The position numbers and the translations under genes were made by a program. The notes beneath the pieces were generated by a model that was given only the letters and a program-made list of their open reading frames with translations, was not told the DNA's origin and made no database searches. DNA of 64,000 nucleotides, from the NCBI GenBank assembly GCA_030374805.1, contig JARGSG010000189.1, positions 248,001 to 312,000 of the forward strand. Reading direction: 5' to 3'. Below, in pieces: positions 32,996 to 45,948 of this stretch (positions are counted from its first letter, which is position 1; every line of letters begins with the position of its first letter). This stretch comes from Gracilaria gracilis. Taxonomy: Eukaryota > Rhodophyta > Florideophyceae > Gracilariales > Gracilariaceae.

Positions 32996-33750
32996 TAGGG
33001 AACCCTGGTCACGCCGAACTCCAGTACGGTGACTGGGTCTCTTTCAAAATCCCTCGAACCATTAGAGATGTCTTTACGTTTTACACTTTGGAACCCTTTC
33101 GGGTTTGGATCGAGAACGAAGAATCCGGAATCGGTTTGATGTCGTATTGCGAGTTTCCCCTACTGGGGTTTGAGGCATTGCAACCTTTCTGCGACAATGA
33201 CCCATATAGAGCTCGCCTTTAGGTTTCCGATTTCGCTCCCAATGAGTTTCGTTCGAAACCGACTGGTACACTGGCTAGTAGAACCGCAGCAAGTGTGCTG
33301 CATTGCCGTATGGAACAGTCTTTTCATTTTACTGAGAGTTGGATTCGTACTCCCTCCGGGTCATGCGGATGTCCAACACATCGGCATGTGAACTGATACT
33401 GCCATTTTGAACCCACTGGGTGCATAACTTGCTCTACAATCAGGCATTCTCCGCTCTTCGGCTTTGAAGTTCAGCGCTCATCCCCTCTTGGGTTTCGAAG
33501 TTCTTTTCATACGCATGTCGATGGATTGTTTTCTCCGAACGAGATACAGGTCTACAAGTATGGACCTGTGCTTATTCTACCCTTTGGGAATGATCGCTAC
33601 AAAAGAAGGGGAGAGAAGTTGCTCACTGGCCCTCCAGGGGGCGTGTTTGACCACAGAATCCCCCCCGGAAAAAAGTACGCCAGATTCCGATGCAGCTATC
33701 CCTACAAAAAACGTTCCTTCTGAGCCACAGTCTGCTAACCCTAACCGGTT

Positions 33751-36640
33751 TTGACCGATGTAGATGATGATAGCAATGCTTCTACTTCAAATTGTTAGTA
33801 TCCAGCGGAAAAATGGGTCCGGCGAGGGTTCGTAGCGTATATGGATCAGATCGAAGCGAGCAGCTAGCACGAAGTTTTGCAGCACCTTCAATACAGAGCG
33901 GATTACTTCGGCTTTAAACTCTTTGCAAGAGACCCGAAGTATGGCCATGATGAAGAGAGGAGAAAAGTCTTGTTGCGAAGGTTTCTGAAGTGCTCCCTTT
34001 AATATGACAAAAAGTTAAAGTTTCCATACAGTTTCAAGATCAGGAGAGTTCGTGTTTCAAAGACATTGACAAACCAATTCGCCGTTTCTCCCGAGTTGTC
34101 CAGAACGCACCACAATCATTCCCTCACTCTACCTGCCCTGCTCCGTAAATTGGGTTCTACTGCACAAGTGGAAGCCCGCCATCTATGAAACAACCTCCAT
34201 CTCCAGTGCGACGTCGTAATAAAGTTAATCGAGGATAAATACGACGTCAGAGTGGACAGGGAGCTTTTTCGAAAGCGGCTACAATACCATTACGGTTTTT
34301 GTTACCCGAGGGAGAAAGAGTGCCTAAGACTATATCAAAACCTCATCGAATTGCAGTCGCAGATCCCAAACCACAAATTATTTTTGTCGAACGTACCTTT
34401 GCAATGGACTCCAATTTTGTGGCATGGTGTTTGGATGATTGGGTTAAAGACTATGAACAGTATTGTATTGTACCAGGGGTTTCAATGGAGTGCAAGGATG
34501 TTTCCAACCGGTATAATCTCCCGCCCTTCAATATCAACCGGAGCGACAATTCTGGTAGTATGAAAACTTATTTCTTGGCTTATCTCGGAATCGAAACGGA
34601 GGACAGCTTCACGTAAGCCCTCCAACACTGTAAGGCGCCGGTCGACATCTCTCAGTTTTATTTCAACGTAGATCAGTGCTTCGCACGAATTGCAGCAATA
34701 AGAGCGGTGTTCCCTAGCTCTTCCCTGTTCTTGGATGACTGGAACTTGAATCAGAATCAAACGCGAAACACTCAGAGACGGTTCAAGTCGATCGGCAGTT
34801 CCTCAGCGGGAGAGGACATAAGGCGCCAGCCATATGCTTTGCGCAGAAGCGAGACCATCGAGATATTCCAGGAACAGAGGACCCAGATTGAGAGCAACTT
34901 ATTTCTGACCTTGACCACACCACCAATTTTGTAGAGGTTCCTGTATCATGACAACCCGTCGATGCCCATCCACTGCTTTCAGGATGTACAATACCTTACC
35001 GATTCTACTTACAAGGCATTGGGTACAGTGAATCCTCCTATTTGCGGTACCGTCGCAATATAATAAATAAGAACGTCCCCTTTTAGGAGTTTTCTCTGCT
35101 TATTGAAGTCTTCAGGAGGCGATTGAGGGCCGAAAGACGGAACAAAGCAGCACTAGGATACACCACTCTTTGTAACAGGCTCCAAACGTCCGCAATGCCG
35201 CTGTCCATGAACAGCGCCACTCACCTTGCCCAAACGTTTACAACCTACATCATCAAAAACTTCCTCGAGCAAGCCGTACGGTGTTCCGGGTACTATAGGG
35301 TTGCGGACTCCGGGGTGACCCGTACAGGTGACGCTCCATTCAATTATGGGATTAATGGGAAAGATCTCCAGATATCATCCGAAAAACCACTAGTATTGTT
35401 CACGCTGTACTTTTTCACTGCCACAAATCCATCTGGTGGAACGATTAACGCAGAACATACACAAAATTCGACGTACAATGTATAACTGTAGAAAAGAGAG
35501 GACTTTTTTGACAAAATGGCTTGGAGATGCAGCTGCCGAGAGAGAACGGCTTGGCGATTCCCTTGCTCCCACATGACTCGTATACATATCATCAACGACG
35601 ATGGGAAAGATCGCTAGCAGCATTTCAGGAATGCCTTTTCGGCAAGATTCCACATAGAGACCTGTGGCACCCTTATTGGGGGTGCAAACACGATAATTGA
35701 ACATTAAAGGAGATCCTCACAATGCGCGAGAAAAAAAGAGAACCCTCTGCAGACCTATTGTTTCGCGACCACAACAAAGGAGATACCGGACAACCCACAG
35801 CATCCGAAACGCCTGATGGTGCCCAAAGCCCTTAATATCAGACAGTTAATCTTCGTTTTAACCAGTTAGAGCAACCAAAACAGACTCAAATGCATACCAA
35901 AGTAGCGTAATTGAATAAGAAAGCTCTATACAACCAGATGCATCGCTGTTCACAGAGCTGTGGCCATATACGTATTAAAAGCGTCACCCAGTACCTTTAG
36001 GACGGCTTGGGTCAGCTCAACGATGGCCGATATTCATCTAGACCAGATGTCGCACTTCCTCCTCCTTCGCGTGTACCAGATATGTCCACACATCTATAAC
36101 AAGCCCATTTTGTAAACCTTGTTAATCCCAATCCTGGTCTTGGGGCACGAGCGTCCAAACGAAAAAAATTTTTTTCTGGAAAGAGGAACGAAACGAAAGC
36201 TGACAGATATTCTCAGAGTGAAAACGCGTAAAACGTTATAGGTCCTTTTCCACTGGCCTCGGATACTACAACAACAAATCCAAGATTATCTGTTGTTGTT
36301 CACCTAGATAACCAGTATGGGGCGTTCAGTAGGGGAAGCCAAAAATTTTTTAGTAATCATGAGTTGAGTAAAGAATTACAATTCATATCAGTGAGTAAAC
36401 ATACCTCAGTCTTTCTGCGACAACTGACAGGCGAATGGAGGTAGGCCTTCCTTCTTTGCAAGGTGGTACACCACCTGCGTGTGTTTGCGGTCATCATCGC
36501 CCATCCAGTGGAATGATGACGGTAAAAACCAGCGGGCGAGAAAACCAATTGAGAGTGGCAACGGTGTGGCAGCAGTGGCCAAGGAGGAATGCCGATTGAG
36601 ATTGGCGATGGCGTGGAAACAGTCCCCGCGGTAGGCACTG
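33751..36640. other. Unassigned tract
   Basis: Moderately AT-rich sequence of nearly 3 kb. Open stretches at 34250-34616 and 35123-35485 (plus strand) have no family I recognise, and overlapping frames there carry comparable lengths. No LTR, terminal repeat or RNA gene was seen. Confidence 0.3.
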
Positions 36641-36659
36641 CCTCGTGGGCCAACTCAGT

Positions 36660-37310
36660 GCGCCCGAGCTTGGTTAGAAACAAACTCGATTCTCCAAAGC
36701 ACAGCTGGGAAGAGCAGCAGAGACGGACGCCAAGGAAGAACGCCAAAAGAAAGCAGTAAGGACAAGCGGTAGACCACAGTGACAGATAAAGAAATCAGAG
36801 AGGAGCCGCAGAAAACAACAGCAGAGGCAGGAAGCAGAGACAAACGGCAGACAATGGCAACAAAGACAGAAAGAAGAGACGACAGGTAGACAAAAGCAGC
36901 AGAGACTGGCAGCAGGGACTAACAGCATACAACAAGAGCAGCAACAAGAAGAAGCAGTAGGCAAGAGTGACAGACAGCAGCAGAAGGGAGGACCAGCAGG
37001 CAAGAGTGGCACGGGGGATTTAAAGTAACGATTGGGAAGAACAAGAAGTAGGAAAGAATGGCATACATCAGTGACAGAAAGAAACGGCAGACACGAGCGA
37101 CGAAAAAGGAACGGTAGCCACGAGCGACGAAAAGGAAACGGCAAGCATGGGCGGCAGGAAGAAATGGAAGGCAGGGGCGACAAGAAAGAACGACAAGAAT
37201 GGCACGGTGGTATGGTAGGAACGGGAAGGGAAGAAAGAGAGCGAGGGCAGGCTAGCAGGCAAGAGCGACTGGAAGGAGTGCAGGTTTGGAGAGCCCAAAG
37301 TGCGCGCTTT
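36660..37310. repeat. Purine-rich degenerate minisatellite
   Basis: The plus strand is almost all A, G and interspersed C, built from short variants such as ggcagacacgagcgacgaaa and agcagcagaga. Around 37080-37190 a unit of about 30 bp repeats three to four times (acggcagncacgagcgacgaaaagga). The minus strand reads as Leu/Phe/Ser/Cys-rich peptides (RRSWLPFLF, RRSCLPFL), which is a by-product of the repeat and not evidence for a protein. Confidence 0.55.
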
Positions 37311-39026
37311 TTTTAACTGAGTTACGTCACTTCTAGAAAGCTCAGAGGGATGACGCAGGAGGGCGCTGACCAATCAAGAGCCCAGAAACAGAGGCTCTGA
37401 TGACTTGGAATGGACTAATTGGTAATGGAGGGTCTGAAGAGAGCAATGTAAGAAGGAGAAGGTCCTCCGATTTTTCTTTCATACAGTAGGGAGATTTGGG
37501 ACGGAAAATCTACAATGTGCAGAGTGCGTAAGTTCTACACCAGCCATACGTTTGAGATCACGTTTGTTTTTGGCGCCAAAATATAGTATTCCTGCCAAGT
37601 GGTGCTGTTTTATTTGATAGGCCGTTTAGGCTTCTCGCTAGACTTCCTGCCAAACTCTCTCCCTTTGGCAAACAATTTAGCCCGAAAGCTAAATTTTTAG
37701 CTTTAGGCTCTACCGATAGGGATGCTATTGGGCCTGCTAAAGCCATAAATTTAGCTTTGTTAGCTATTTAGCTGATTGATAGGGTTGCTCTACCCTTTGA
37801 AGAAGACCCTCAAACCGGAGCCGTTTACTTCCTGAAGTCGCACATTTGATGATTATGTATTGGAGTGTCTACTGTAATGATGATTGACAAGGACCGCCAA
37901 CAAATTGTTCGGTGAATATATGCTCGAACCGTAAATCGACAATGCACGAAACTTTTCGGGCTCAGCGTCAACAAACTGGCTCTTACTCCGCATCAGATCG
38001 AACAAATGGCTCAAAACCAGAATCGTCGGGGAGCTCATATCTCCCTTGCTCATGATCCTGAAGGAGAAACAGAGATTCAGTTTCTAGGTGACGCAACACC
38101 AACAACAAGAGACCCCTTTGTAAGGCTCAAGAACAAACTTTACTCAAAATGAACAATAAATATGCGCATGAAGGTTACAGGTATTAAACATTTCAAACGT
38201 ATCGCAGGAATACTTCCGTGTAGTCACAGACTAAACAGGGGGACAGAACCCACCCTTGGACGGCGGAGTTCTCTCTGCGCTTTGCGAGTTTCCACAAGTC
38301 GAGTGCGCTTGATTGCGTGCGCTGGCACCAACTCCACCAGGCGCGAATGTAGGCACTTTGTTCTTTATAGTCCATGGAAAGTATGCGAGCGTCTATGTCT
38401 CTCTATTTTTGTACCCGAGCTGCCCATCACTGACGCAGCGCCTCCATCACCGCATCCGAATTAAGGTGGGCACTAGGAATTGTATTCACTCTAATGTGTC
38501 TCTCCTCTTCTACTAATTAATCGCGCAGTAAGCACTTTGGTTTCTTTCAAATCCTTCGGGCAATTCGTTAACAGTGACTAGACTGACACGCTCTCCACTC
38601 GTTTGAATCATGGAGGGAACCAAAGGGGTTATGTTGGGATCTATTAGGTCCATATATAATATGACTGTCTCATAGAGTCAGAGCGAATTTTCGGAACGTT
38701 GTGGGAGCTCAAGTATGCATTATAAATGCATTGAAGAACTTGGAACGCGTCCAACTTCTGATTCTGTCGCGCAGCTTTGTGTAGCTTGCTTTGCAGAAAC
38801 GATTTGTGAAACGTGAAAGCTGTTTTATCTAGTGGCTATGTCACATGTGAAGAATGGTCTAAAAGGGCGATGGCAACCACATTTTTGTCGCTGAACAAAT
38901 TCAGTGTTCTATACTGGACATGCGATCCATATCTCTCAAGAAGCAGTAACAAACGCTGTCCGTTAAGGCGGAGGTGAGCCGTCTTCTCGAGGAACCGGGT
39001 TGCTTTCTAGAAGACAATATCAATTT
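37311..39026. other. Unassigned tract with a small AGCTAAAT-rich segment
   Basis: Around 37610-37790 the words AGCTAAAT, TTTAGCT and TTGATAGG recur several times in both orientations, suggesting a small fold-back element. The rest shows no recognisable gene. The frame at 38162-38464 is not supported by similarity. Confidence 0.3.
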
Positions 39027-39540
39027 CTAAGCCCGGCGTGTTGCGATGAAACAGGTAACGAGGAGGCAGATCGGATTGCAGAGATTTAATCTGTCCGCGA
39101 ACCCGGCGGTAGTGAGCAAGTGTGGCAGGAAAACAATAGCCCGTGTATAATTCACTCCGCTTGCAATTACGATAGACATGACAGTCACACAGTCTAGGTT
39201 ACCTTTACTGCAGATTGTTTTCTGCAGCACCTCGGTTCTCAGAGCTCCAGTTCCCTTTCGAAGGAAACGCCCCTTCATCTTGTCGCACGACGACCCGGAT
39301 TGGCTAGTGTTGAATATTAGGGCGGGATCTTTGATGTGGTGACGGGTAATCGCGACTCCAACACGTGCAACGTGTTCCGTCAATGTCTCGGGGGTGACAG
39401 CTTTTATTCTCTTCCCCTCTATTAGTTCGACATGCTGCGCGTTCAAGTCGTTTCGGCGGAGAAAAAAATCGCCCTAATTGGATGAAGGGCAGTTGTTCTG
39501 GAACAGTTTGAGATTGTCCCGCATTTCTGGCAACAACAAC
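39027..39540 (-). pseudogene. pogo/Tigger-like (DDE_1) transposase fragment
   Basis: The minus-strand translation from about 39500 gives FFLRRNDLNAQHVELIEG, then KRIKAVTPETLTEHVARV, then PALIFNTSQSG with DKMKGRFLRKG, and VLQKTICSKGNLDCVTVM. These follow the order of a pogo-type transposase: the end of the CENPB/HTH region (WxxxFLxRN) and then the first catalytic strand, usually FNxDExG or NTDQSG. Here the expected Asp is Ser. The fragment continues to at least 39027 (HLLTTAGFADRL). Only part of the gene is present, and its 5' side abuts the left LTR of element B. Confidence 0.55.
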
Positions 39541-39574
39541 GACACGAACCAATGGACTTGATCCCTTATGCACA

Positions 39575-40042
39575 TGTGATATCATGTACCTCTGGGGTTG
39601 CACGCCGACGGAGGAGAGCAGAGAGTAGGCCCAAGACATGTGCAAAGGTTGTACACGTAGGGTCTAGCCGGCCCCCAATGGGTTCTTAATTTTTAACTTG
39701 TAGTATTTGTATCATAGGTAGTATAGTTACTACACGTGATGCACTGCGCTACATTGCACCACTCCAGAGATTGAGGCGCCTCGCGGCCGATACTATGGCT
39801 GCTAGAGCTGCGCCTCCCTCCACTGGTAAAGGCAGAGACCCCCTTGGCAACTGCTTGACCATTAGGTTAGTAAGTACCAATATCCTTCAGGTTTTCAAGC
39901 CATCCTTACGTCGCTCACCATCTCCTGTAGGCACGACAGATAGCGCTCGCCCATTGCACCTTATTACCAGTGGTCTCGCCATTGGCCCTCATCCTTTGGA
40001 CCTTTCCACCCCGTAGTTGGTGCCACGTGCCACTATACTACA
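39575..40042 (+). repeat. 5' LTR of element B
   Basis: Pairs with 49401-49868 over its full 468 bp. It begins with TG and ends with CA. Confidence 0.9.
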
Positions 40043-40046
40043 CTTC

Positions 40047-40064
40047 TGGTCTCCCGACTTAGAA
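40047..40064 (+). other. tRNA primer-binding site of element B
   Basis: TGGTCTCCCGACTTAGAA lies four bases after the LTR and is identical to the element C site. It is complementary to a tRNA 3' end reading ...GGGAGACCA. Confidence 0.75.
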
Positions 40065-40167
40065 TTCCGCACGGACGTAACGAACGACTTTTAGGAAAAA
40101 CGAACTGCCGGAATTCTAACATTGGATCTGGACTACCAACGGACTGGTAAAACAAGCAACCACCATC

Positions 40168-42347
40168 ATGGATAACAATCAACCCATTCGAGAAGACCCC
40201 CATACACCCGTGACTCAAGCAAGTGGAACTCCTCCGCCGCCCGCTGATGTCGCCGGACCCTCCGGTGACAGCGTGAGTGACCGTCAGAGTACCCGCTCAC
40301 AGCCACAAGTTAATCTCTTCACACCGGTGGATAACCCCGAGAGGATCAATCTTGATGCCTCTTTGGCCGGAAGACTCCGAGAACGGCTCGACGAGCACCG
40401 CTCGCAACTCAAAACACCACAGGCATTACCGCAAGAAACCGTTGGTCCCGTAACTACCGATGGACTTGGCCGATGTCCTATGGCCCAAGGTTCGAGAGAT
40501 GCTCGACGCTCGACTCGAAACCCTTGTGGATCTCCGAGTCTCTGTCGCTCTCGCAGAGCACGTCGACCAACTGGCTGAACGCGTCCTTCCAAAGGTTCTT
40601 GAGTCCGAAGCTTTCGTGGACTCACTTGCCTTAGGTGCCCGCCGTGAAGTGACTTGCCAGGTAGGCCCGCCACCCTCCGTGGGCGGAATTCAAAGTAATC
40701 CATTGGTATCTGTATGGCAACCCTGTTCCGAACCACCGGGAGCAGCTGATTTGCCAGCCCCTCGCCGGATTCAACCACAGGTAGACCAATCGGGCGTACG
40801 TCCAGGGGGAAATAGAGACGCCCCTTGGCAAGAAGCCCTAATGGCCGTGCCTCCCGTGAGGTTCCCCGGGGCCCAGAGCACCCGAGCAACCATTGGTTTA
40901 GAGGCTGAAGACGAAGAGCCGCCATTAGAAGCTAGAAGTTCTGACCGTGGGAAGAAGAGAAGTGGAAGAAAGAAGAAGTCGACCCCAGAGGAAAAGCCGT
41001 AGGAACTCCAGCGGTAGTGAGTCCGATTCGGATTAATCGAGTTCCAGTGGCTCAGAGACAGATGAGGCGGCTGTTCGACGCCTCAAGCCGTTAGTAACAA
41101 CCAATGAACTCTTCAAGAGAGTATTGGACTACCGCACGTATCGCCTGGCCGATCGGTTTGCGCGATACTCGAGCTCGGTGCCCAAGAAGGTCGCCGGATG
41201 GGCCAAACGGATGCAGCTAACCATAACGGAAAAGTTTTCGGGATCCGACCTTATTTCTGTCCTTAGGTTTCTCAGTCTGTTCCGTACGGCCTGTGATCAG
41301 AATGGAGTCCACGAGGTTGCCGCTCTGTATCATTTTCAGTTTTTCCACCATGGGCAAGCGCATGACCATGTGATTTCTAAGATCTCCGGAACTACGGATC
41401 CCGTCGATGCAACCAACCGGGAGCTCCCCCGATTTTATCCAGAGGTCGTGCATTACGTTTTGGGAACTTTTGCAATGGATGATGTCATTATAGACGCCCA
41501 TCAGGAAGTAATATCCTACAGACACGGTTCGAACGTAACCGAGAAGGATTACGCCGACCAACTTTGGAGAAAGGCCTACAGGTGTGGGAATGTGTTCTCC
41601 GAGAGCAGTCTGAAGCAGCACTTCATCGCTGGATTGCTGCCTGCCATCAGGACGCAAGTCCGTAATCACCATATGGACCACTCGAATCTCTCCTATAGGC
41701 AGTTGGTGAATTACGCCGTAGGTTACGGAAAGACCTATAGAACTTCCCGTCGGGCAGCGGATCATGACGCCAGAAGAAGAGCAACTGCCATCAGGAAGAG
41801 TTCTCAAGCCCATTGTGTCGAGAGTTCTGACAGTGGTGCCTCAGGTTTGTACGGGAGCGACGCCAACGTCCTCGCAGTCTCCTTTGGTTCCACTCCGTCA
41901 GGAGCGCCCTCATTACCGTCCACAGGAACAACTATCCCTTCGGAACACCCTACGCCGAAGTATTCTCCTGTTCAGCCACGTAGGGATGTCTTTCAACGCT
42001 CCCGTCAGGCTTGCTACATTTGCTTGTCAACGGTTACTCCATGCGATTGCATGAAATTTTTACCGAAAAAAACGAAGGACAAACTCATGGCCTTGAGGAA
42101 CGAGAACCACCAGGCACGGCGATCTGAAGGAATGTTCAGCCGTCAGGCTCCGCGATACCCACCTTCTTCTGGCACCTCGAGGTACGTTACACCAATAGAA
42201 ACGCCTGCAAAGGCACCAGTGGTCAATAATATCTCGACTCCAGTTGATAGCGGAGAACCGGAACACCAGGTGGATTCTCCAGAAGAATTGCAGACCAGTG
42301 GTCACGCGTATGCCATTGGTGGAGAAACACAGTCGGAAAACGCGTAG
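40168..42347 (+). pseudogene. Element B gag region
   Basis: The ATG at 40168 follows the leader. The N-terminal part is acidic and Pro-rich, followed by a basic Arg/Lys-rich stretch. The capsid-like retrotrans_gag domain (about 41200-41760) has the ISVLRFLSLFRTACDQNG and FYPEVVHYVL segments. A Cys-containing knuckle-like segment (YICLSTVTPCDC) lies near 42015. Broken. Confidence 0.7.
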
Positions 42348-42436
42348 AGGAGCGGCTTGAGGCGAGCCGCCTCTCTGAGGACTCTAGCCTCACCACCAAA
42401 GTTGAACAAGTTTTTCCAAGGGAACTTGAGAAGCCT

Positions 42437-42850
42437 TTGGATACTCAACCGCCGAACCCACAGGAAGAAGACAGAAGTTTGGACCATTGGTGTAACGAAA
42501 TGGAAGCCGAAGGGGATACGCCAGTTTGTATCCTGCGGAAGAAGAACTACAAAGTGAGAAACACCATTGGTATAACTGCGTCAAGGTCACGGGTCGTTAC
42601 CAGCGTCCTTGACACTGAAGCAGGACCAAACTTGGTTCATTCGAAGGTTTTACCGGCTGGTTGGGAAGGTGTGGTGAACGTTAGAAGGACTCCAAGTGTA
42701 ACAGTACATCAAAAAGACCGATAGATATTAAAGGAACCATTCCTCTCTGCCTACAGATTGGTGACCTTCGGGTCCGTACTTGGTTCCTTGTATGTCCTAC
42801 CTTAGGTGCAGAATCTCTCCTTGGAACGTCTTTCATAGACCGCTACGTGA
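42437..42850 (+). pseudogene. Element B aspartic protease region
   Basis: VLDTEAGPNLVHSKVL is the counterpart of the LDTGAG active-site strand. The region continues to a LGTSFIDRYV stretch typical of gypsy proteases. Broken. Confidence 0.65.
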
Positions 42851-43376
42851 AAGCGATCTACCCGGGCCTCCGGAAGGTCACTTTCCACAGCACCCGTCCA
42901 GTGGCAATTATCGGTTCCAAAGCTGGTCCTGATGCCAACCGGTTCCGGCCTCCTCCGGCGCAGAATACCGTTTCCAATAAGGTTTGTTTGTCGAAGTCGG
43001 TAACGATACCGCCGATGAAACAGGTTGCCGCTCTGGCACAATGCGAAACCGCTGGCCTGGTGACGTTGCAGAACCATCCGGAAATTATTCAGTGTCACCT
43101 TTTCTTAATGGCCAATGGAATTGTGGACTGCAGACCTAAGGTTCCCTTCCTGGTTAACATGAGCCATTTTCGGGACCGCGCGGTACGTTTACCAAAGGGT
43201 ACCGTAATTGGTATTGCCCTACCTGCTCCAATGGCTATAATGGAAACCTCACGGAATGAGCTAACCACCAAAGACGACGAAGAAGTCGAAAGTTGGGAGG
43301 GGGAGGTAAACCTTGGGGAGGAATTGGAATATTACCGTCCACAGGTTATAGAGCTCCTCCGAGAATTTAAATCCAT

Positions 43377-44600
43377 GTGGTCAGGCGAATTGGGAAAATA
43401 CGGGCCACGAAGCACCGTATAGACCTTAAGAATGACGCCAAGCTGGTGTCCCAACACCCGTACCGTACAGGCCTTAAGGGACGCATGATCGTAGCGGAAC
43501 AACTGGCAAAGATGCGTAAAGCCAACGTCATTGAGCCAGCTCCACGACACGAATCCCAATGGGCAAGTCCTTTCGTTCTCGCGGCGAAGAAAGACGGATC
43601 CGTAAAGTTTTGCATTGATTACCGAAGGCTGAACGCGATGACCAAACGGGACAGTTATCCGATTCCTAGAATGGACGACTGCCCGGATTCTTTAGGCAAA
43701 GCAACTGGATTCACCACTTTGGATGCCAATTGGGGCTATTGGCAGATACCAATGGATGACAACACGAAGCCCCTCACGACGTTCAGAACCCATGAAGGTC
43801 TTTTCCGTTTCACGCGGATGCCATTTGGATTGATGAACGCACCAGCGACCTTCCAACGGGCAACGGACATAGTCCTATCCAGAGTGAAATGGAAGTTTGC
43901 CTTGGTTTATCTGGATGACGTAATCATCTTTTCGAAACCCGTCCGGGAACACTTCACCCATGTGAGATCGGTCCTTAGGATTCTCCGTGAGGCTGGGATT
44001 ACATTGAAGCTGCCGAAGTGCTTCTTTTTCCAAGCCTCTGTAAATTTTTTTGGCTATGTGGTTCGTCCTGGAAAGCTCCAGGTCGCCAAGAGGACAACTA
44101 ATGCAATCCGACAAGCGAAACCACCGAGGACCCACACGGAGCTGCGATCCTTCCTTGGGCTTCGTAATGTGTACCGTAGGTTTGTCCAAAGGTTCTCGAA
44201 CATCGCGGCACCCCTGAATGAGATGCTCAAGAAGGTTACGCCATCGGAATTCGATTGCCTAGCGGATGAGCAATACGAATCGTTTCAAACCTTGAAGGAT
44301 AAGCTATTGAATCCTTCCGTACTGGCTCTACCGAAGCCGGCGGAAACCGTACATTTTGGATACGGACGCTTCCGACGGACAGATTGGATGTGCCCTCCTG
44401 CAGGAACAGGAATCTCCAAAAGACTATCGACCTATTGGTTACTGGAGCAGGACGTTGAAGAGCGCCGAACGGAACTACAGCACTACCGAGAAGGAATGCC
44501 TTGCCATCTTTTGGGCAGTGCTGATTTTGAGGCCTTACCTCGAGGGAGTTCGCTTCACCATCAGGACTGATCATCACTCCCTCCGTTGACTGCTGAATAT
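43377..44600 (+). pseudogene. Element B reverse transcriptase and RNase H region
   Basis: Contains the SPFVLAAKKDGSVKFCIDYRRLN strand, TLDANWGYWQIPM, the RMPFGLMNAPATFQR block and the catalytic YLDD, then a connection domain and RNase H motifs (DTDASDGQIGCAL, ATTEKECLA-like and TDHHSL). All are typical of Ty3/gypsy. Confidence 0.85.
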
Positions 44601-45948
44601 GACGGACGCGTCCAGCAGGCTATCAAGGTGGAGGCTACGACTTTCTGAGTTCGAGTACGATGTAACCTACAGGCCGGGAGTTAAGCACCAATCGGCCGAT
44701 GCACTTAGCCCAATACTTACCGATGGAGATGATGATACCCCTTCGGATGACGTAATACCAACGCCAAACCTCGATGGATACGAAACTGATCATGAGGATG
44801 ACTTCCTGGTGGCTACCGTACACTGTTCCGATGGTGGGATGGACCCTACGGAAGTTTACCTAGTGGACTGGCCGCAAGAATTCCAGCATGAAGAACTGAA
44901 CCTAGAGGTTAACGCAATTGTGCCAGAGGAAAAGGAGCTACTTCCTATCACGTTGGAAGACCTCCTACAGGCTCAGAAGGCCGACGAGTTCTCCCACGAA
45001 AAGGCACAGCTCGTTGGGACGAAGGGATGTTTGTGTAACTTTGAACGCTTCGGCTTACTCTGCCGAAGGTCCCCACTGTATGGTTCTATCCAGAAGGTCA
45101 TTCCCAAATCCCTACAGGCTCGCTTTCTCTACCTCGCGCACTACCGAAGGTTTGCTGGTCATCCTGGAGGTACTCGTATGTACCAGACCCTTAGGAAGCA
45201 CTTCTACTATCCGTTTATGGCGAATGACCCTTGGAATACGGCGAAGACCTGCGTTTCTTGCGCAAGGGTCCGTGGAACTCGAACACGCCACCAAGCTAAG
45301 CTCAAGTTGTTCCCAGCTGCCGGACCATTGGAATTTATTGCGATGGATATCATTGGGCCGCTTACGAAGTCGGTACATGGTAACCAGTTTATCCTGGTTA
45401 TTACCGATAGGTTCACCAAGACCCCACCGGCTATTCCTCTGAAGAAGACTACCGCAACGGATGTGGCAATAGCTTTTCTTACCCATTGGGTGTATCCTTA
45501 TGGTTTGCCTTTGTATCTTCTGACGGACAATGGCAATCAGTTTGTGTCGAAGTTCTTTTCGCACATCCGCGCCACCTTAGGTATCAAGCATGTTACTACG
45601 ACAACTTACCATCCGCAAACCAATGGACAAGCCGAACAGTTTAACAAGACGCTCGTTAACCGTTTGGTACACTACACTGCTCAGCACCAATTGGATTGGG
45701 ACGACTACGTGGAACCATTGGTTTATGCCTACAACACTCAGGTGCATAAGTCCACTGGTACTACTCCATTTGATCTCACCCTGAATCGGCAGCCATTACC
45801 ATTGGCGGTGGATGTGAAGACATCTTTGGTCCCTCAGAGCATCACCGAAGGCATGAATCCTACGCAGACTAAGCGGTACGCACGCCGTAGGATCGATGAT
45901 ATCCTCGACACGGCAAAACCTACCCTATCGCGAGCCCAGCTCAGGTAG
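44599..45948 (+). pseudogene. Element B integrase region
   Basis: Zinc-binding HHCC-type segment (HYRRFAGHPGGTRMYQ ... CVSCAR), then a DDE core with AMDIIGPL, LTDNGNQFVS and NGQAEQFNKTL. Family-typical order after RNase H. Confidence 0.85.

Larger units (their letters stand above)
29531..33750 (+). mobile_element. LTR element A: worn Ty3/gypsy-type element, 5' LTR and gag-side remains
   Basis: The left boundary is set by a segment (about 29531-29906) that begins like the LTR of element C (TAGTnTAGTGGGCCC) and ends in CA one base before a primer-binding site. The following leader and N-terminal gag-like region (30.1-30.5 kb) resemble those of element B, for example the shared SPVDNPE/TPVDNPE stretch. 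Beyond 31 kb coding similarity fades. The tract to about 33.75 kb is still tied together by a dense CCC-N3-5-GGG motif not seen in the flanks. No matching 3' LTR was found, so the element looks truncated. It is broken many times over and is the oldest of the three. Confidence 0.5.

Noticed and set aside
36674-37373. Leu/Phe/Cys-rich minus-strand frames resembling a membrane protein
   Set aside because: The residues follow the repeat units of a purine-rich minisatellite, so the openness is a composition artefact.
39304-39645. Minus-strand frame beginning inside the element B 5' LTR
   Set aside because: Its first 24 residues simply read the LTR backwards; the same peptide starts a frame in the 3' LTR (49471 downward).
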